Assembly: GCA_947167105.1 (NCBI GenBank) | Contig: CAMVGU010000007.1 | Span: 1 to 64,000 of the forward strand | Source: an uncultured Selenomonas sp. | GTDB taxonomy: Bacteria > Bacillota > Negativicutes > Selenomonadales > Selenomonadaceae | Direction: 5' to 3' | Length of the DNA: 64,000 nt | Notes under the pieces: model-generated | Told to the model about the DNA's origin: nothing | Database searches by the model: none | Seen by the model: only the letters and a program-made list of their open reading frames with translations | Translations under genes and position numbers: made by a program | Part shown: positions 6,292-15,116 of the stretch, piece after piece | Position numbering within the stretch: the first letter of the stretch is position 1 | Layout: every line of letters starts with the position of its first letter

Positions 6292-8004
6292 ATGAAACTC
6301 AAGTCCTACTTGCTTGATGATGTGGAAGATGAGGATGAACTCCGTGCCTGCCTGGAGGCGATGCAGGAGGAAGTGCCTGATCCTTTGCTGGTGACTGTCT
6401 ACGGCGTGGCGCTGGCTAAGGTTGAGGCTGCCTTTATTGCGCGCAAGATCAAGAAAATCTTTCCTGATGTGCATGTCATAGCCGGCTGCGTGGATGCCGT
6501 TATCAGCGGCGGGCGGGGCAACTCCAGGGGGGTCAGCCTGACCTTTATCTCCTTTGAGCATACGGAGCTGAAGCTGCTGGTCCAGCATGAAGGGCAGTCC
6601 AGGGAAGCCTACGGGGAAGAACTGCGGGCGGGTCTGGCGGCCCTTCCCGATCTGGTCTGCGTGATGGTGCTCTGGGGCGGGCAGATGAATGCCCTGCCTG
6701 CCGTCATATCCGAATTCAAGCAGCCCTTTTTCGGTGGCCTGCTCTACGACATCACGGCCAGCAAGCACGGCTTTATCTATGCCGACGGGGAGATCATAGA
6801 GAGCGGCGCGGTCTGCGTGGCTTTCTGCAGCACGGAGATGGAGGTCATGCTCAAGGTCTGCTCCAGTTGGCAGCCCATCGGCCCCAGCCTGCGGGTCACG
6901 GCTATTGATGGGCCTTATGTGGTCAAGGAGCTGGACGGGATGCCCTTTGACCAGGTCTATGATTATTACATTGGCAATGTGGCGGGGGAGAGCTTTATGG
7001 ACAAGTCCCTGTCCTTCCCCATCATCCTGCACAGGAACGGGCGGCATATTGCCAGGCAGCTCCTGGTATGCCGTAAGGATGGCGCGGCGGAGTTCGGGGC
7101 GGACTTTGAGCTGGGGGATGTGGTGCAGTTCGGCTATGGCGACCCGGCCAGGGTCATTTACGATACCCAGCGGAAGGAGAAGGAGATCAGCACCTTCCGT
7201 CCCCAGGCCCTGTTCCTCTTTGACTGCCTGAGCCGCTGGCTGCTGATGGAAGGGCAGATGGAGCATGAGCTGAAAAACTGCCGCCAGATAGCGCCTTCCT
7301 TCGGCTTTTACAGCTACGGTGAGCTGATAGGCGCGGAAGGGGATTTCTCCCTGCTGAATATGTCCCTGGTTCTGGTGGGCATGCGGGAGGGGAGCGGCGC
7401 GAATCTGCCCCAGGTGGAGCTGAATCTGGATGAGGTCATCTTCGCCCGCCATCAGCAGTTCCTGGCCCATCTGGTGCATCTGGTGCAGGTGACTACTGCG
7501 GCCTTGGAGCTGAAGAACGATCAGCTGGGCTATCAGGCCCGGACAGATGCCCTCACCGGCCTTTCTAACCGGGGAGCCATCGAGGCGGCCATCAAGGGCG
7601 CCCTGGAGGGAGGCAGAGACTTTGCAGTCATTATGCTGGATGTGGATAACTTCAAGGGCATCAATGACAATCTGGGCCATGATGTGGGGGATGAATCCCT
7701 GAAGACCCTGGCAGGGGCCATCCGCGACCAGATCCGTGCCGGGGATATTGCGGGGCGCTGGGGCGGCGACGAGTTCCTGGTGCTGCTGCCTGGGCAGGAT
7801 ATCCGCGGCGCCACGAAAGCGGCGGAGCGCATACGGCAGGTGGTGCGGGGCTATGCGCTGCCGGACGGCAGCCACTTCACCCTCAGCATCGGCATTACGG
7901 CCTATGCTCTGGGAGATGATGAGCTGTCCCTGTTCCGCCGGGTGGACAAGGCCCTGTACGCAGCCAAGTCCCAGGAGGGCAAGGATGCCATTGTCGTGCG
8001 CTAA
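6292..8004 (+). CDS. FIST sensor - GGDEF diguanylate cyclase
   Basis: The N-terminal about 390 residues form FIST-N and FIST-C domains (VIAGCVDAVISGGRGNSRG; GFYSYGELIG near the end of FIST-C), thought to bind small ligands such as amino acids. The C-terminal 165 residues are a GGDEF domain with ARTDALTGLSNR, DVDNFKGIND and an intact RWGGDEF active site near residue 490, so it should make cyclic di-GMP. No membrane segment is visible, so sensing is cytoplasmic. An RxxD inhibitory site is not obvious. Ends at a strong bidirectional terminator. Confidence 0.9.
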   Translation: MKLKSYLLDDVEDEDELRACLEAMQEEVPDPLLVTVYGVALAKVEAAFIARKIKKIFPDVHVIAGCVDAVISGGRGNSRGVSLTFISFEHTELKLLVQHEGQSREAYGEELRAGLAALPDLVCVMVLWGGQMNALPAVISEFKQPFFGGLLYDITASKHGFIYADGEIIESGAVCVAFCSTEMEVMLKVCSSWQPIGPSLRVTAIDGPYVVKELDGMPFDQVYDYYIGNVAGESFMDKSLSFPIILHRNGRHIARQLLVCRKDGAAEFGADFELGDVVQFGYGDPARVIYDTQRKEKEISTFRPQALFLFDCLSRWLLMEGQMEHELKNCRQIAPSFGFYSYGELIGAEGDFSLLNMSLVLVGMREGSGANLPQVELNLDEVIFARHQQFLAHLVHLVQVTTAALELKNDQLGYQARTDALTGLSNRGAIEAAIKGALEGGRDFAVIMLDVDNFKGINDNLGHDVGDESLKTLAGAIRDQIRAGDIAGRWGGDEFLVLLPGQDIRGATKAAERIRQVVRGYALPDGSHFTLSIGITAYALGDDELSLFRRVDKALYAAKSQEGKDAIVVR

Positions 8005-8019
8005 GAGGTATACACGGCC

Positions 8020-8058
8020 AAAAATCCCGTTGCCGACTGGATAGGCAACGGGATTTTT
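8020..8058. terminator. Bidirectional Rho-independent terminator
   Basis: A perfect 15-base inverted repeat (AAAAATCCCGTTGCC and its complement) with a 9-base loop between convergent genes. Confidence 0.85.
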
Positions 8059-8069
8059 GCTGTGTGCTG

Positions 8070-9554
8070 TCAGGATGTGGCACCCTTGCTGCTTTGGAAT
8101 TCCTCCAGAATCTTTCGCTTGGCAATCTTGCCCGTGGCGGTGCGGGGCAGATGAGCCACCTCATGGAATTCACGGGGAATCTTGAACAGAGCCAGGTTGG
8201 CCTGCAGGAATTTTTTCAGCTCGCGGATGTTGACGCTGGCGCCCTCGTGCAGGGAGTAGAAGCAGGCACCTGCCTGGCCCCGCAGCTTGTCCTCGATGCC
8301 CACCACGGCCACCTCGGCGATGCCTGGGAACTGGTAGATAAGCTCTTCCACCTCACGGGGGTAGATATTCTCACCCATGGAGATAATCATGTCCTTGATG
8401 CGATCCACGATGTAGATGTAGCCGTCCTCATCCACCCGGGCTACATCCGCCGTGTGGAACCAGCCCCCCCGGAGTGCTTCCAGTGAGGCTTCCGGCAGGT
8501 TCCAGTAACCGAGCATGACATTCTCCCCCCGGACGATTAGCTCGCCCGGCTCGCCCTGGGGCACATCATGGCCTTCGGGGTCCACGATGCGGAAGTCCAT
8601 CACGGCGGGGCCGGCGGAGCCTACCTTGCTCTTGCCCGGCGGATTCATCGTGACCACCGGGGAAGTCTCCGAAAGGCCGTAGCCTTCGCAGATTTCCAGG
8701 CCGAATTTCGCGATGAAGTCATCGGCAATCTTTTGCGGCAGGGTGGTGCCGCCGGAAACTACTAGGCGCAGGCTCTGCATATCCTCCTTGGTTGCCAGCT
8801 TCGTGAGCAGGGAGCAGATGGAGGGCACCACGTAGATGTCCGTGACCTTTTCCTCGCGGATGGTCCTGATGGTCTCTTTCGGCGTGAAGGAGTCCAGGAC
8901 AGTGACGGTGGCACCTGCGTGCAGGGAGTTCAGCACGGCGCAGGTCCAGCCGAAGGCGTGGTACATGGGCAGAACGCAGAGCACGTTGTGCTCCGCCCTG
9001 CAGCCCATGCGTGCCATCTGCTCGCAGTTGGCAACCAGGTTGCGATGGGAGAGCACCGCCCCCTTCGGATTGCCCGTAGTGCCGGAGGTGTAGAGCAGCG
9101 CCACCGGTGCATGCTCGTCCAGATGGGCGGGGAAGCCCGGTGCCTTTTCCAGGCCGTTCTTCTTTGTCGTGATGTTCTTCAGCTCCACCTGGGTGAGACG
9201 GATATCGCAGCGCAGTTGCGCCATCGCGTCCACCAGGTTCAAGAGCTCGTAGGTCAGCAGGAAACGGGAGCCGGCATCCTTGATGATGTAGGCAATCTCG
9301 CGGTTGGAGAGCTGGAAGTTGATGGGGATGACGATGGCGCCCAGGCTGGCAATGGCCATGTAGGCGCAGACGAACTCCGCACTGTTGCGGGAAAAGAGGC
9401 AGACACGATCCCCCGGCTTTACGCCCAGGGCATACAGGCGGTCGCGGCAGTTCCTGACGGACTCCTGCAATTCCTTATAGGTCAGGCGCCTGTTGCCGTC
9501 GATGAGGGCGAGAGCTTCGTCTGCCCCCTGGTTTATCAGTTCATGTAACAGCAT
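8070..9554 (-). CDS. Acyl-CoA ligase (AMP-dependent synthetase, class I)
   Basis: ANL-superfamily enzyme that activates a carboxylic acid with ATP to the acyl-AMP and then to acyl-CoA. The P-loop-like motif LLYTSGTTGNPKGAVLSH lies at residues 153-170, the A5 motif GYGLSETSP follows, and the hinge and C-terminal lysine region (YIVDRIKDMIISMGENIYP; TATGKIAKRKIL) is complete. Length 494 fits medium or long-chain acyl-CoA ligases. Chain length cannot be inferred. It is monocistronic, with no fatty-acid oxidation genes nearby. Confidence 0.88.
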   Translation of the reverse strand: MLLHELINQGADEALALIDGNRRLTYKELQESVRNCRDRLYALGVKPGDRVCLFSRNSAEFVCAYMAIASLGAIVIPINFQLSNREIAYIIKDAGSRFLLTYELLNLVDAMAQLRCDIRLTQVELKNITTKKNGLEKAPGFPAHLDEHAPVALLYTSGTTGNPKGAVLSHRNLVANCEQMARMGCRAEHNVLCVLPMYHAFGWTCAVLNSLHAGATVTVLDSFTPKETIRTIREEKVTDIYVVPSICSLLTKLATKEDMQSLRLVVSGGTTLPQKIADDFIAKFGLEICEGYGLSETSPVVTMNPPGKSKVGSAGPAVMDFRIVDPEGHDVPQGEPGELIVRGENVMLGYWNLPEASLEALRGGWFHTADVARVDEDGYIYIVDRIKDMIISMGENIYPREVEELIYQFPGIAEVAVVGIEDKLRGQAGACFYSLHEGASVNIRELKKFLQANLALFKIPREFHEVAHLPRTATGKIAKRKILEEFQSSKGATS

Positions 9555-9633
9555 ATTGCACGTCCTTTTCTAGCTTGCATTCAATAATCCCACTATGGAT
9601 TTTATAATGGGTCGGCTGCAATGTCAAAGCATT

Positions 9634-10371
9634 TTAATCCTGATGCCCTATCCATTTCCTGAAAGCCTCGGGGCTGGAATTGATGATAAGCTCCTCCGGG
9701 AAACCATGCTGCTGCACCAGCTCCAAGGCCGAGTCATGGCGGCCCACGTCGAACTCGATATGGGCATCGCTGCCCAGGATGACCATGGTGCCCTCGGCAC
9801 GGGCGGCAGCCATCAGCTCTCCTGCCAGCTCCCGTGAGCCCTGGCGGGAGCCTCCCGGTACATAGGAGGAATTATTAAGCTCCAGCAGCACATGCTGCTC
9901 CCTGGCGGCGCGGGCAAGAGCCCTGAAATCCACCGGGTATTTCGGATTATCCGGGTGGCCGATGATCTTGACCTTGGGATTTTTCATGGCTCCCAGCAGG
10001 GCAGCGGTATTCTGCTCGCAGGTGCCTGCCTTGATGCAGGGGTCATGGAGGCTGGCGATGGCGTAATCCATCCGCTCCAGGAAATCCCCCCGCAAATCGG
10101 TGCTGCCTGCATAATCAATAATGTCAAGCTCCACCCCCATAACCAGGTCGATGCCGTAGCCCAGGTCGGCCTCCCTGGGGATGACCTTGAAATTACAGAA
10201 ATAGAACTCGCCGAAGGTATCGGGCAGCTTCGGCCCGTGGTCGGCTATGCCTAAGAGTTTCAGGCCCTTGGCTTTAGCAGCCATGGCCATCTCCCGCAGG
10301 CTGCTGTAAGCATGGCCGCTGGCCAGTGTATGGGTATGTACGTCCAGAAGATCTTTCATATGGATGGTCAT
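9634..10371 (-). CDS. PHP-domain phosphatase (YcdX-like)
   Basis: A PHP-fold metal hydrolase of YcdX type: HTH metal ligands at residues 12-14, then GIADHGP, VELDI, SLHDP, GHPDNP and SDAHIEFDVG supply the remaining His and Asp ligands of the trinuclear zinc site. Length 245 is typical. Such enzymes are cytoplasmic phosphatases with poorly defined substrates. Two starts are possible (ATG at 10371 or ATG at 10359); the Shine-Dalgarno GAAAGGA is closest to the first. Confidence 0.85.
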   Translation of the reverse strand: MTIHMKDLLDVHTHTLASGHAYSSLREMAMAAKAKGLKLLGIADHGPKLPDTFGEFYFCNFKVIPREADLGYGIDLVMGVELDIIDYAGSTDLRGDFLERMDYAIASLHDPCIKAGTCEQNTAALLGAMKNPKVKIIGHPDNPKYPVDFRALARAAREQHVLLELNNSSYVPGGSRQGSRELAGELMAAARAEGTMVILGSDAHIEFDVGRHDSALELVQQHGFPEELIINSSPEAFRKWIGHQD

Positions 10372-10493
10372 TTCCTTTCTGTATCTTCAATAACCATGAC
10401 ATTATATGATAATATACTGAAAATTATCTAAAGAAGACTGAAAGCAGGAATATTTCGCCTGGGTGTTGAATATGGTGAAGAGAGAACAGAGAA

Positions 10494-10544
10494 AAGCCTT
10501 CCCCTCCGGGGAAGGTGGCAGCCGAAGGCTGACGGATGAGGTGG
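10494..10544. repeat. REP-like double-hairpin repeat
   Basis: AAGCCTTCCCCTCCGGGGAA is followed by GGTGG, a second small hairpin (CAGCCGAAGGCTG) and GGATGAGGTGG. The same arrangement, with CCGCGTAAGCGG as the second hairpin, occurs at 43240-43290, and a third version at 42712-42754. All lie between genes. Confidence 0.65.
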
Positions 10545-10576
10545 ATTGTAAATGCTGGAGGAAGTGAAGTTACTGT

Positions 10577-11419
10577 ATGACAAGGGGCAGTTTGCAAAGT
10601 GCCGCCGAATATTTGGCTCGCGCCTATGAAATCCCCGCCAGCCTGCCGCTACTTCCTCTGCCGGATGAATCCTTTGCCGGGAGGTGGCAGGAGGCACGGG
10701 GCAGGGAAGCGGCGGATTTTTTGGCCGATGAGCTGAAGCTGCCGGCCTATGACTTTGTGTGGCGGGAGAGGGAGAGCCTTGGGATTTCCTTTGCCCCTAC
10801 CCTGGGAGGCAGGCTGCCGGTGGTTGCCACGGGCTGCCACGAGGACTTTCGTGCCATGGAGGCGGTATTAAACGGACGGGAGGAGATAAGGGAGCTGCCC
10901 CTGACCGTCAACGCCTTCGCCATTGAGGCACGGGCAGCGCCTATTTACCGCCACCGGGTACTGCTGCTGAACCACGCCCCCTACAGCAATATCCCCGCAG
11001 CCAGTCTGGGACTCAGCGAGGAAGCTTGGCTGGAGCGCTCCCACAGGCTCAGGCTGCGGCATGAATGTGCCCACTATGAGACCCTGCGTCTGCTCTCCGG
11101 CATGAAAAACCATGCCCTGGATGAGATACTTGCCGATGCTCTGGGGCAAATCGCCGCTTTCGGGGATTTTGATGCCGACAGGCAGCGCTTGTTCTTCGGC
11201 TTGCAGAAGGGGCAGGCTGTTTGTACCGGGCGGCTCTCCTTCTATTGCCAAAAAGTCAGGCCGGAAGAACGTCCCGTGATTTATCGGGCAGTTGACAAGG
11301 CCCTTGATAGTGTGAGCGGGGAGCTGAAGGAACTGATTTCCGGGGGCAAGGGTGAGGCGGAGCTGCTTATGTTCCTGGCAGGCAGAAGTATTGCCGACAG
11401 AGCAGGCCCGACTGAATGA
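10577..11419 (+). CDS. Uncharacterised protein with HECAH metal-binding-like motif
   Basis: I cannot assign a family. Around residue 157 the protein has RLRHECAHYETLRLL, an HExxH-like site of the kind that binds zinc in metalloproteases, followed about 18 residues later by an acidic helix (LDEILADALGQ) that could supply a third ligand. No signal peptide or membrane segment is seen. ATG at 10577 is 14 bases from GGAGG, which is long. Another frame from ATG 10552 reads MLEEVKLLYDKGQFAKCRRI before stopping, so the true N-terminus may have been altered by a frameshift. Confidence 0.55.
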   Translation: MTRGSLQSAAEYLARAYEIPASLPLLPLPDESFAGRWQEARGREAADFLADELKLPAYDFVWRERESLGISFAPTLGGRLPVVATGCHEDFRAMEAVLNGREEIRELPLTVNAFAIEARAAPIYRHRVLLLNHAPYSNIPAASLGLSEEAWLERSHRLRLRHECAHYETLRLLSGMKNHALDEILADALGQIAAFGDFDADRQRLFFGLQKGQAVCTGRLSFYCQKVRPEERPVIYRAVDKALDSVSGELKELISGGKGEAELLMFLAGRSIADRAGPTE

Positions 11420-11463
11420 AGGAAAGCATAGGATAATTTTTTTAATCAGAAAGGATGATAAAC

Positions 11464-12315
11464 ATGCTTAACATGAAATCTGGCATCAAAAGGAAAATTA
11501 TGGCGGCTTCCATTGCGGGGCTGGTATCACTAAGCGCTGGGCTTGGCGCTTCCCAGGCTGATGCCGCCAAGGCGGATCGGGAGTGTGTGGCTCAGGTTGC
11601 ACTCCTGCAATCCCTGGCCCAGGGGTATTTCGGCGGCACGATTACAGCGGGAGAGCTTCGCACCCTTGGCGATACGGGAATCGGAACCTTCGAGGGTCTG
11701 AACGGAGAGATGATTGTGCTGGATGGCACGGTTTACCAGGCTCTGGGAGACGGGCGCGTGGTCGTTTGCCCCGATAAGACGATTATCCCCTTTTCCAACG
11801 TGACGTTCTTTGACAAGGATATTGCCCTTAAGCTGAATGACATAAAGGACAAAGCGGCCTTGGAGAAGACGCTGAACGAGGTCGTCCGGGAACACGGGGC
11901 CAACAGTTTTTACATGGTGAAGCTTCCCGCCGAATTTTCCTCCATCCTGTTCCGCAGCGAATACGGCAGCCAAAGGCCGTACCCCACCCTGGTGGAGGCT
12001 TTGAAGGATAAACAGACGGAGTTTACCGAGAAGAATATCAAAGGCACTATAGTAGGGCTCTATTGCCCAAGTTACATGGGTGAGCTGAATTCCGTGGGCT
12101 GGCATTTCCATTTCATATCGGATGATAAGAAAAAGGGCGGGCATGTTCTGGAGCTTTCCCTGAAAAATGCCACGGTCTACCTTGACCAGACAGACAGGTT
12201 CGCCATGCTCCTGCATGAGGACAAGGAGTTCCACGAGCTCAATCTTGCCAAGGATATGCGGGCCGATATCCAGAGCGCGGAGCAGGATACCAAGGGCAAG
12301 CTTGCCAGTAAATAA
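11464..12315 (+). CDS. budA: Alpha-acetolactate decarboxylase with signal peptide
   Basis: Converts acetolactate to acetoin. The family core is clear: ITAGELRTLGDTGIGTFEG, LDGTVYQALGDGRV, and the zinc-site segment GWHFHFISDDKKKGGHVLEL with its three histidines. The mature domain is preceded by a signal sequence (KRKIMAASIAGLVSLSAGLG, then AQADAA-type cleavage region), so the enzyme is probably exported, as in some bacilli. ATG at 11464 is chosen because AGAAAGG lies nine bases ahead; ATG 11455 directly abuts it. No alsS/ilvB gene is adjacent. Confidence 0.88.
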   Translation: MLNMKSGIKRKIMAASIAGLVSLSAGLGASQADAAKADRECVAQVALLQSLAQGYFGGTITAGELRTLGDTGIGTFEGLNGEMIVLDGTVYQALGDGRVVVCPDKTIIPFSNVTFFDKDIALKLNDIKDKAALEKTLNEVVREHGANSFYMVKLPAEFSSILFRSEYGSQRPYPTLVEALKDKQTEFTEKNIKGTIVGLYCPSYMGELNSVGWHFHFISDDKKKGGHVLELSLKNATVYLDQTDRFAMLLHEDKEFHELNLAKDMRADIQSAEQDTKGKLASK

Positions 12316-12336
12316 AATTTCCTGAAAAGGCATAGA

Positions 12337-12371
12337 AAATGGGCAGATGCGTCGCAATCTGCCCATTTTTT
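12337..12371 (+). terminator. Rho-independent terminator after budA
   Basis: AAATGGGCAGAT and ATCTGCCCATTT arms around GCGTCGCA, followed by a T-run. Confidence 0.8.
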
Positions 12372-12383
12372 ACTCATTGATGA

Positions 12384-12809
12384 TTTGGCGTCTACGATAT
12401 TAAGACTAAGTGCCAGCTCACGAACAAGCTGGAAATACATTTCCTTGAGCTTCTGAAGTTCAAGGGCAAGAACGTGAAGGACGTGAATCGCATGGAAAAA
12501 TGGGCGGCCTATTTCTCTTCCAGTACCACGGATGAGGAGTTGAAAGAGATAGCCGAGAGCGAGACCGCTATTCGTGAAGCGATGGAGGTGGAGGACATGT
12601 TCACCAAGGACGAAGTGACCAAAAGAGCCTATGAGAAGGCGGAGAAGTTCCACCGTGACCAGGCGGCACAGATTAGCTATGCTCATTTAAGTGAACGCTT
12701 GGACAACATCAAAAATATCATGAAGAATCTCCAGCTGCCAGCAGAAAAGGCAATGGAAGCGCTGGGCATACCGGCGGCTGATTTCCACAAGTATCGTAGC
12801 CAACTCTGA
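12384..12809 (+). pseudogene. 5'-truncated Rpn-family nuclease gene
   Basis: An open frame runs from just after a TGA at 12381 and reads the middle and C-terminal part of an Rpn protein (LTNKLEIHFLELLKFKGK, then MEKWAAYFSSSTTDEELKEIA, ending AMEALGIPAADFHKYRSQL). The N-terminal nuclease half is missing, and the frame enters immediately downstream of the budA terminator. Translation could start at GTG 12474, but the catalytic residues would be absent. It is followed by a second, shorter copy of part of the same region. Confidence 0.65.
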
Positions 12810-12899
12810 GAAAACCAGTCGTGAAGCATTGGAGGCAGCGGACGTGTTCACCAAGGACGAAGTGGCCAAAATCAGGGGTATGGACTTTGACATTTAATC
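12810..12899 (+). pseudogene. Second Rpn fragment, ended by a miniature-element terminus
   Basis: EKTSREALEAADVFTKDEVAKI duplicates the EVEDMFTKDEVTKR segment of the preceding fragment, then DFDI and TAA. The TAA lies at the edge of a 19-bp sequence identical to the right end of the 1360-1526 element, showing that element insertion or excision cut this gene. Confidence 0.55.
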
Positions 12900-12912
12900 A
12901 TCGTTTCCTTAA
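12894..12912. mobile_element. Solo right end of the TTAAGGAAACG element
   Basis: TTAATCATCGTTTCCTTAA is identical to bases 1508-1526. No left end is seen upstream within 500 bp, so only a terminus remains. Confidence 0.6.
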
Positions 12913-12930
12913 GATTTCCTCAATGGGGCG

Positions 12931-12941
12931 AATTGCGGAAA
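12931..12941. promoter_or_regulatory. Candidate half-operator upstream of the PRD regulator
   Basis: AATTGCGGAAA matches one arm of the perfect palindrome at 14956-14973. A weaker TTTCCTCAAT lies 11 bases to its left. Autoregulation is a possible reading. Confidence 0.4.
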
Positions 12942-13025
12942 GAAAAATGTCTATGAGTGCCATGTGATTGACTTTATAATGGGAGTAATAAGTATATTCA
13001 TACCTACAAAGAGGGTGAAACTCAC

Positions 13026-14954
13026 ATGGCAGACAAGATAAGCAAGCGTTGCTGCAGGATTATGGAAATGCTCCTGGAGTCTCCGGCGGGCCTGCGGGGG
13101 GAGGATATTGCCAAGCGGCTGGAGGTGTCTTCCCGCACCGTGCGCTCGGATATACGCAAGCTACAGGAGGTGCTGTCTTCATATAAAAGCGAGATCGTGG
13201 CCACCCCCAACCGCGGCTATCGGCTGGAGAACAGGGACGGCCATGAGGTGCTGATGGCCTTGATGTGCTTTGCGCCGGCCAAGACCAACCTGGACAGCAG
13301 GAACGAGAACAGGCGCTACCTCATGTCCCGCTTCCTGGATGCGGCTCTTTGCGATCGCAGCCTGACCCAGCTTGAATTGGCGGATGAAATGTACATGAGC
13401 CTGTCCAGTGTCAAGTCCTATCTTTCTGATTTTCGGGCGATAGTTTTAGAATATTCCCTTGATATAGTCCAGTACAAAAATGAGGGCCTGCGGCTCCAGG
13501 GGGAGGAGGCAGCCCTGCGGCGGCTGATAGTGGATCACATCCGGGAAACCGGGGATGAGAAAATGGGGGCATGTATTTACTCCCAGCTCTCCCGGAAGGA
13601 AATCAACAGCCTGATTTCCCAGGTAATGGAGGAGTGCAATCTCCAGCTGACAGATGTGGCACGGGAAAGCCTGTGCCTGAAGCTGGCCCTGTCCCTGCAC
13701 CGCTCTGCCGGGGGACATTTTGATGTCTGCCCCGCCAGCATGGCCCACAAGATGGCAGGCAGCTTTGAGTTCAGCATAGCCAAGGAGCTGGCCAATAAAA
13801 TCTTCACCAGCAAGGGCATAGATGTTGCCTATAATGAAGTCTTCTATATCACCCAATGCCTGATGACCAGCAAGAAGCTGGTGCCGCCCCCGGAGGATAA
13901 CTCCCGGGAGGAGCCTCTGGTGCGGCTGGTGGATGAGATACTGCGGGTGGTGAAGGTCAATTTCGGGCTGGATTTCATGGAGGATCTGTACCTCAGGGAA
14001 GGCTTGACCCTGCATCTGCGCATTGCCATTGCCCAGGTGAATTTCCGGGTGGGCATACGCAATGTCCTGCTGGACTCCATCAAGAAGGATTACCCTCTGG
14101 CCTTCCGCCTGGGAGTCCTGGCGGCGAAGGTGGTGTGGGAGCGGGAGCAGGTACACTTCAATGAAAGCGAAATCGGCTACCTGGCCCTCCACTTCGGCGC
14201 AGCCATGAGCCGCAACAATATAGAAGAAAAAGATGTGGTGAAAAACGTCCTGATTGTCTGCTCGGCAGGGCTGGGTGTCTCCATCCTGCTGAATGCCAAG
14301 GTCAAGGAGCATTTCCGCCATCGCCTGCACGTCCTGCGGGTGCTGCCGGCCTATGAGCTTACGGAGGAGGTTATCTCCCAGGCTGACTATGTGCTCTCCA
14401 CCATACCGCTGCCGGAGCTGGATGACAGCAAAGTGATTCATGTCAATCACATGCTGAGACAGGAGGATATCGAAAAAATAGAGCAGGTGATTTTCCATCA
14501 GCCTGTGCTCAGCAGTGAGCTGGTAAAGAGTTTCTTCGATGAACGGGCTTTTTTCTTGGATAAGGATTTCAGGACCCGGGAGGAATGCCTGGAGTTTCTC
14601 ACGGAGCAGGCTATCTCTCTGGGCTTTATGAGCCGTGATTCCAAGGCTTCCGTCTTTGAGCGGGAGAAACTTTCTCCCACCTCCATCGGTGACATGGCCG
14701 CCATTCCCCATTCCCTGGATGCCAATGCTGCCGTATCCAATATTTCCGTGCTGGTGCTGAAGCAGCCGATTCCCTGGGGGGACCTGCCGGTGCAGATTGT
14801 CTTTTTGCTGAATATCGAGCATGGCAAGTCCGCTCTGTGGGAAGAATTGTTCCTGAAGCTTTACGACTACATCAAGAAGCGGCACGGACTCGCTTCTATT
14901 CTGAAGAACCGCTCTTTTCCGCATTTCCTGGAAGAATTTGCAGGGCCGGAATGA
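13026..14954 (+). CDS. PRD-containing PTS-regulated transcriptional activator
   Basis: A MtlR/LicR-type activator of 642 residues. In order: an HTH_11 domain (residues 1-60), a second Mga-like HTH (about 85-150), two PTS regulation domains (about 185-400), an EIIB-like domain with CSAGLG near 413, and an EIIA-like domain with the IPHSLD phospho-histidine near 562. Phosphorylation by HPr and EIIB tunes such proteins to sugar supply. It precedes the pentitol PTS operon by 162 bp; a perfect palindrome begins two bases after its stop codon, and a half-site lies before its own start, consistent with control of both. Confidence 0.93.
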   Translation: MADKISKRCCRIMEMLLESPAGLRGEDIAKRLEVSSRTVRSDIRKLQEVLSSYKSEIVATPNRGYRLENRDGHEVLMALMCFAPAKTNLDSRNENRRYLMSRFLDAALCDRSLTQLELADEMYMSLSSVKSYLSDFRAIVLEYSLDIVQYKNEGLRLQGEEAALRRLIVDHIRETGDEKMGACIYSQLSRKEINSLISQVMEECNLQLTDVARESLCLKLALSLHRSAGGHFDVCPASMAHKMAGSFEFSIAKELANKIFTSKGIDVAYNEVFYITQCLMTSKKLVPPPEDNSREEPLVRLVDEILRVVKVNFGLDFMEDLYLREGLTLHLRIAIAQVNFRVGIRNVLLDSIKKDYPLAFRLGVLAAKVVWEREQVHFNESEIGYLALHFGAAMSRNNIEEKDVVKNVLIVCSAGLGVSILLNAKVKEHFRHRLHVLRVLPAYELTEEVISQADYVLSTIPLPELDDSKVIHVNHMLRQEDIEKIEQVIFHQPVLSSELVKSFFDERAFFLDKDFRTREECLEFLTEQAISLGFMSRDSKASVFEREKLSPTSIGDMAAIPHSLDANAAVSNISVLVLKQPIPWGDLPVQIVFLLNIEHGKSALWEELFLKLYDYIKKRHGLASILKNRSFPHFLEEFAGPE

Positions 14955-14955
14955 T

Positions 14956-14973
14956 TTTCCGCAATTGCGGAAA
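14956..14973. promoter_or_regulatory. Perfect 18-bp palindromic operator candidate
   Basis: TTTCCGCAATTGCGGAAA reads the same on both strands. It sits directly after the PRD activator gene and upstream of the PTS operon promoter. Together with the site at 15012 it is the likely binding site of that activator. Confidence 0.6.
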
Positions 14974-15011
14974 GGTTAGAGAACATTTAGTGAAAAATAA
15001 TAGGCAGGAGA

Positions 15012-15075
15012 GAATCGCTTCCGCATTTCGCGGAAGCGATTCCGTCTATGAGCAAAGGCTAATAAAGGATATAAT
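15012..15075 (+). promoter_or_regulatory. Inverted repeat and promoter of the pentitol PTS operon
   Basis: GAATCGCTTCCGC pairs perfectly with its complement across a 5-base loop (15012-15042) and contains the CTTCCGC/GCGGAAG core of the 14956 palindrome. TATAAT at 15070-15075 has no good -35 box at the expected distance, as in activator-dependent promoters. No T-run follows the hairpin, so termination is unlikely. Confidence 0.55.
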
Positions 15076-15116
15076 TCAATCATCAACAAGAACAAAACAA
15101 GCAAGGGTGTGAAAAG

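Noticed and set aside
6256-7875. Long minus-strand open frame opposite the FIST-GGDEF gene
   Set aside because: It is a shadow of a clear GC-rich gene, with histidine/glutamine-rich composition and no recognisable motif. The same applies to the long antisense frames opposite the PRD activator, the chemoreceptor, the rhamnose isomerase and mutAB.
15012-15042. Hairpin as terminator of the PRD regulator gene
   Set aside because: No T-run follows, and its arms share the core of the neighbouring palindrome, which suits an operator better.
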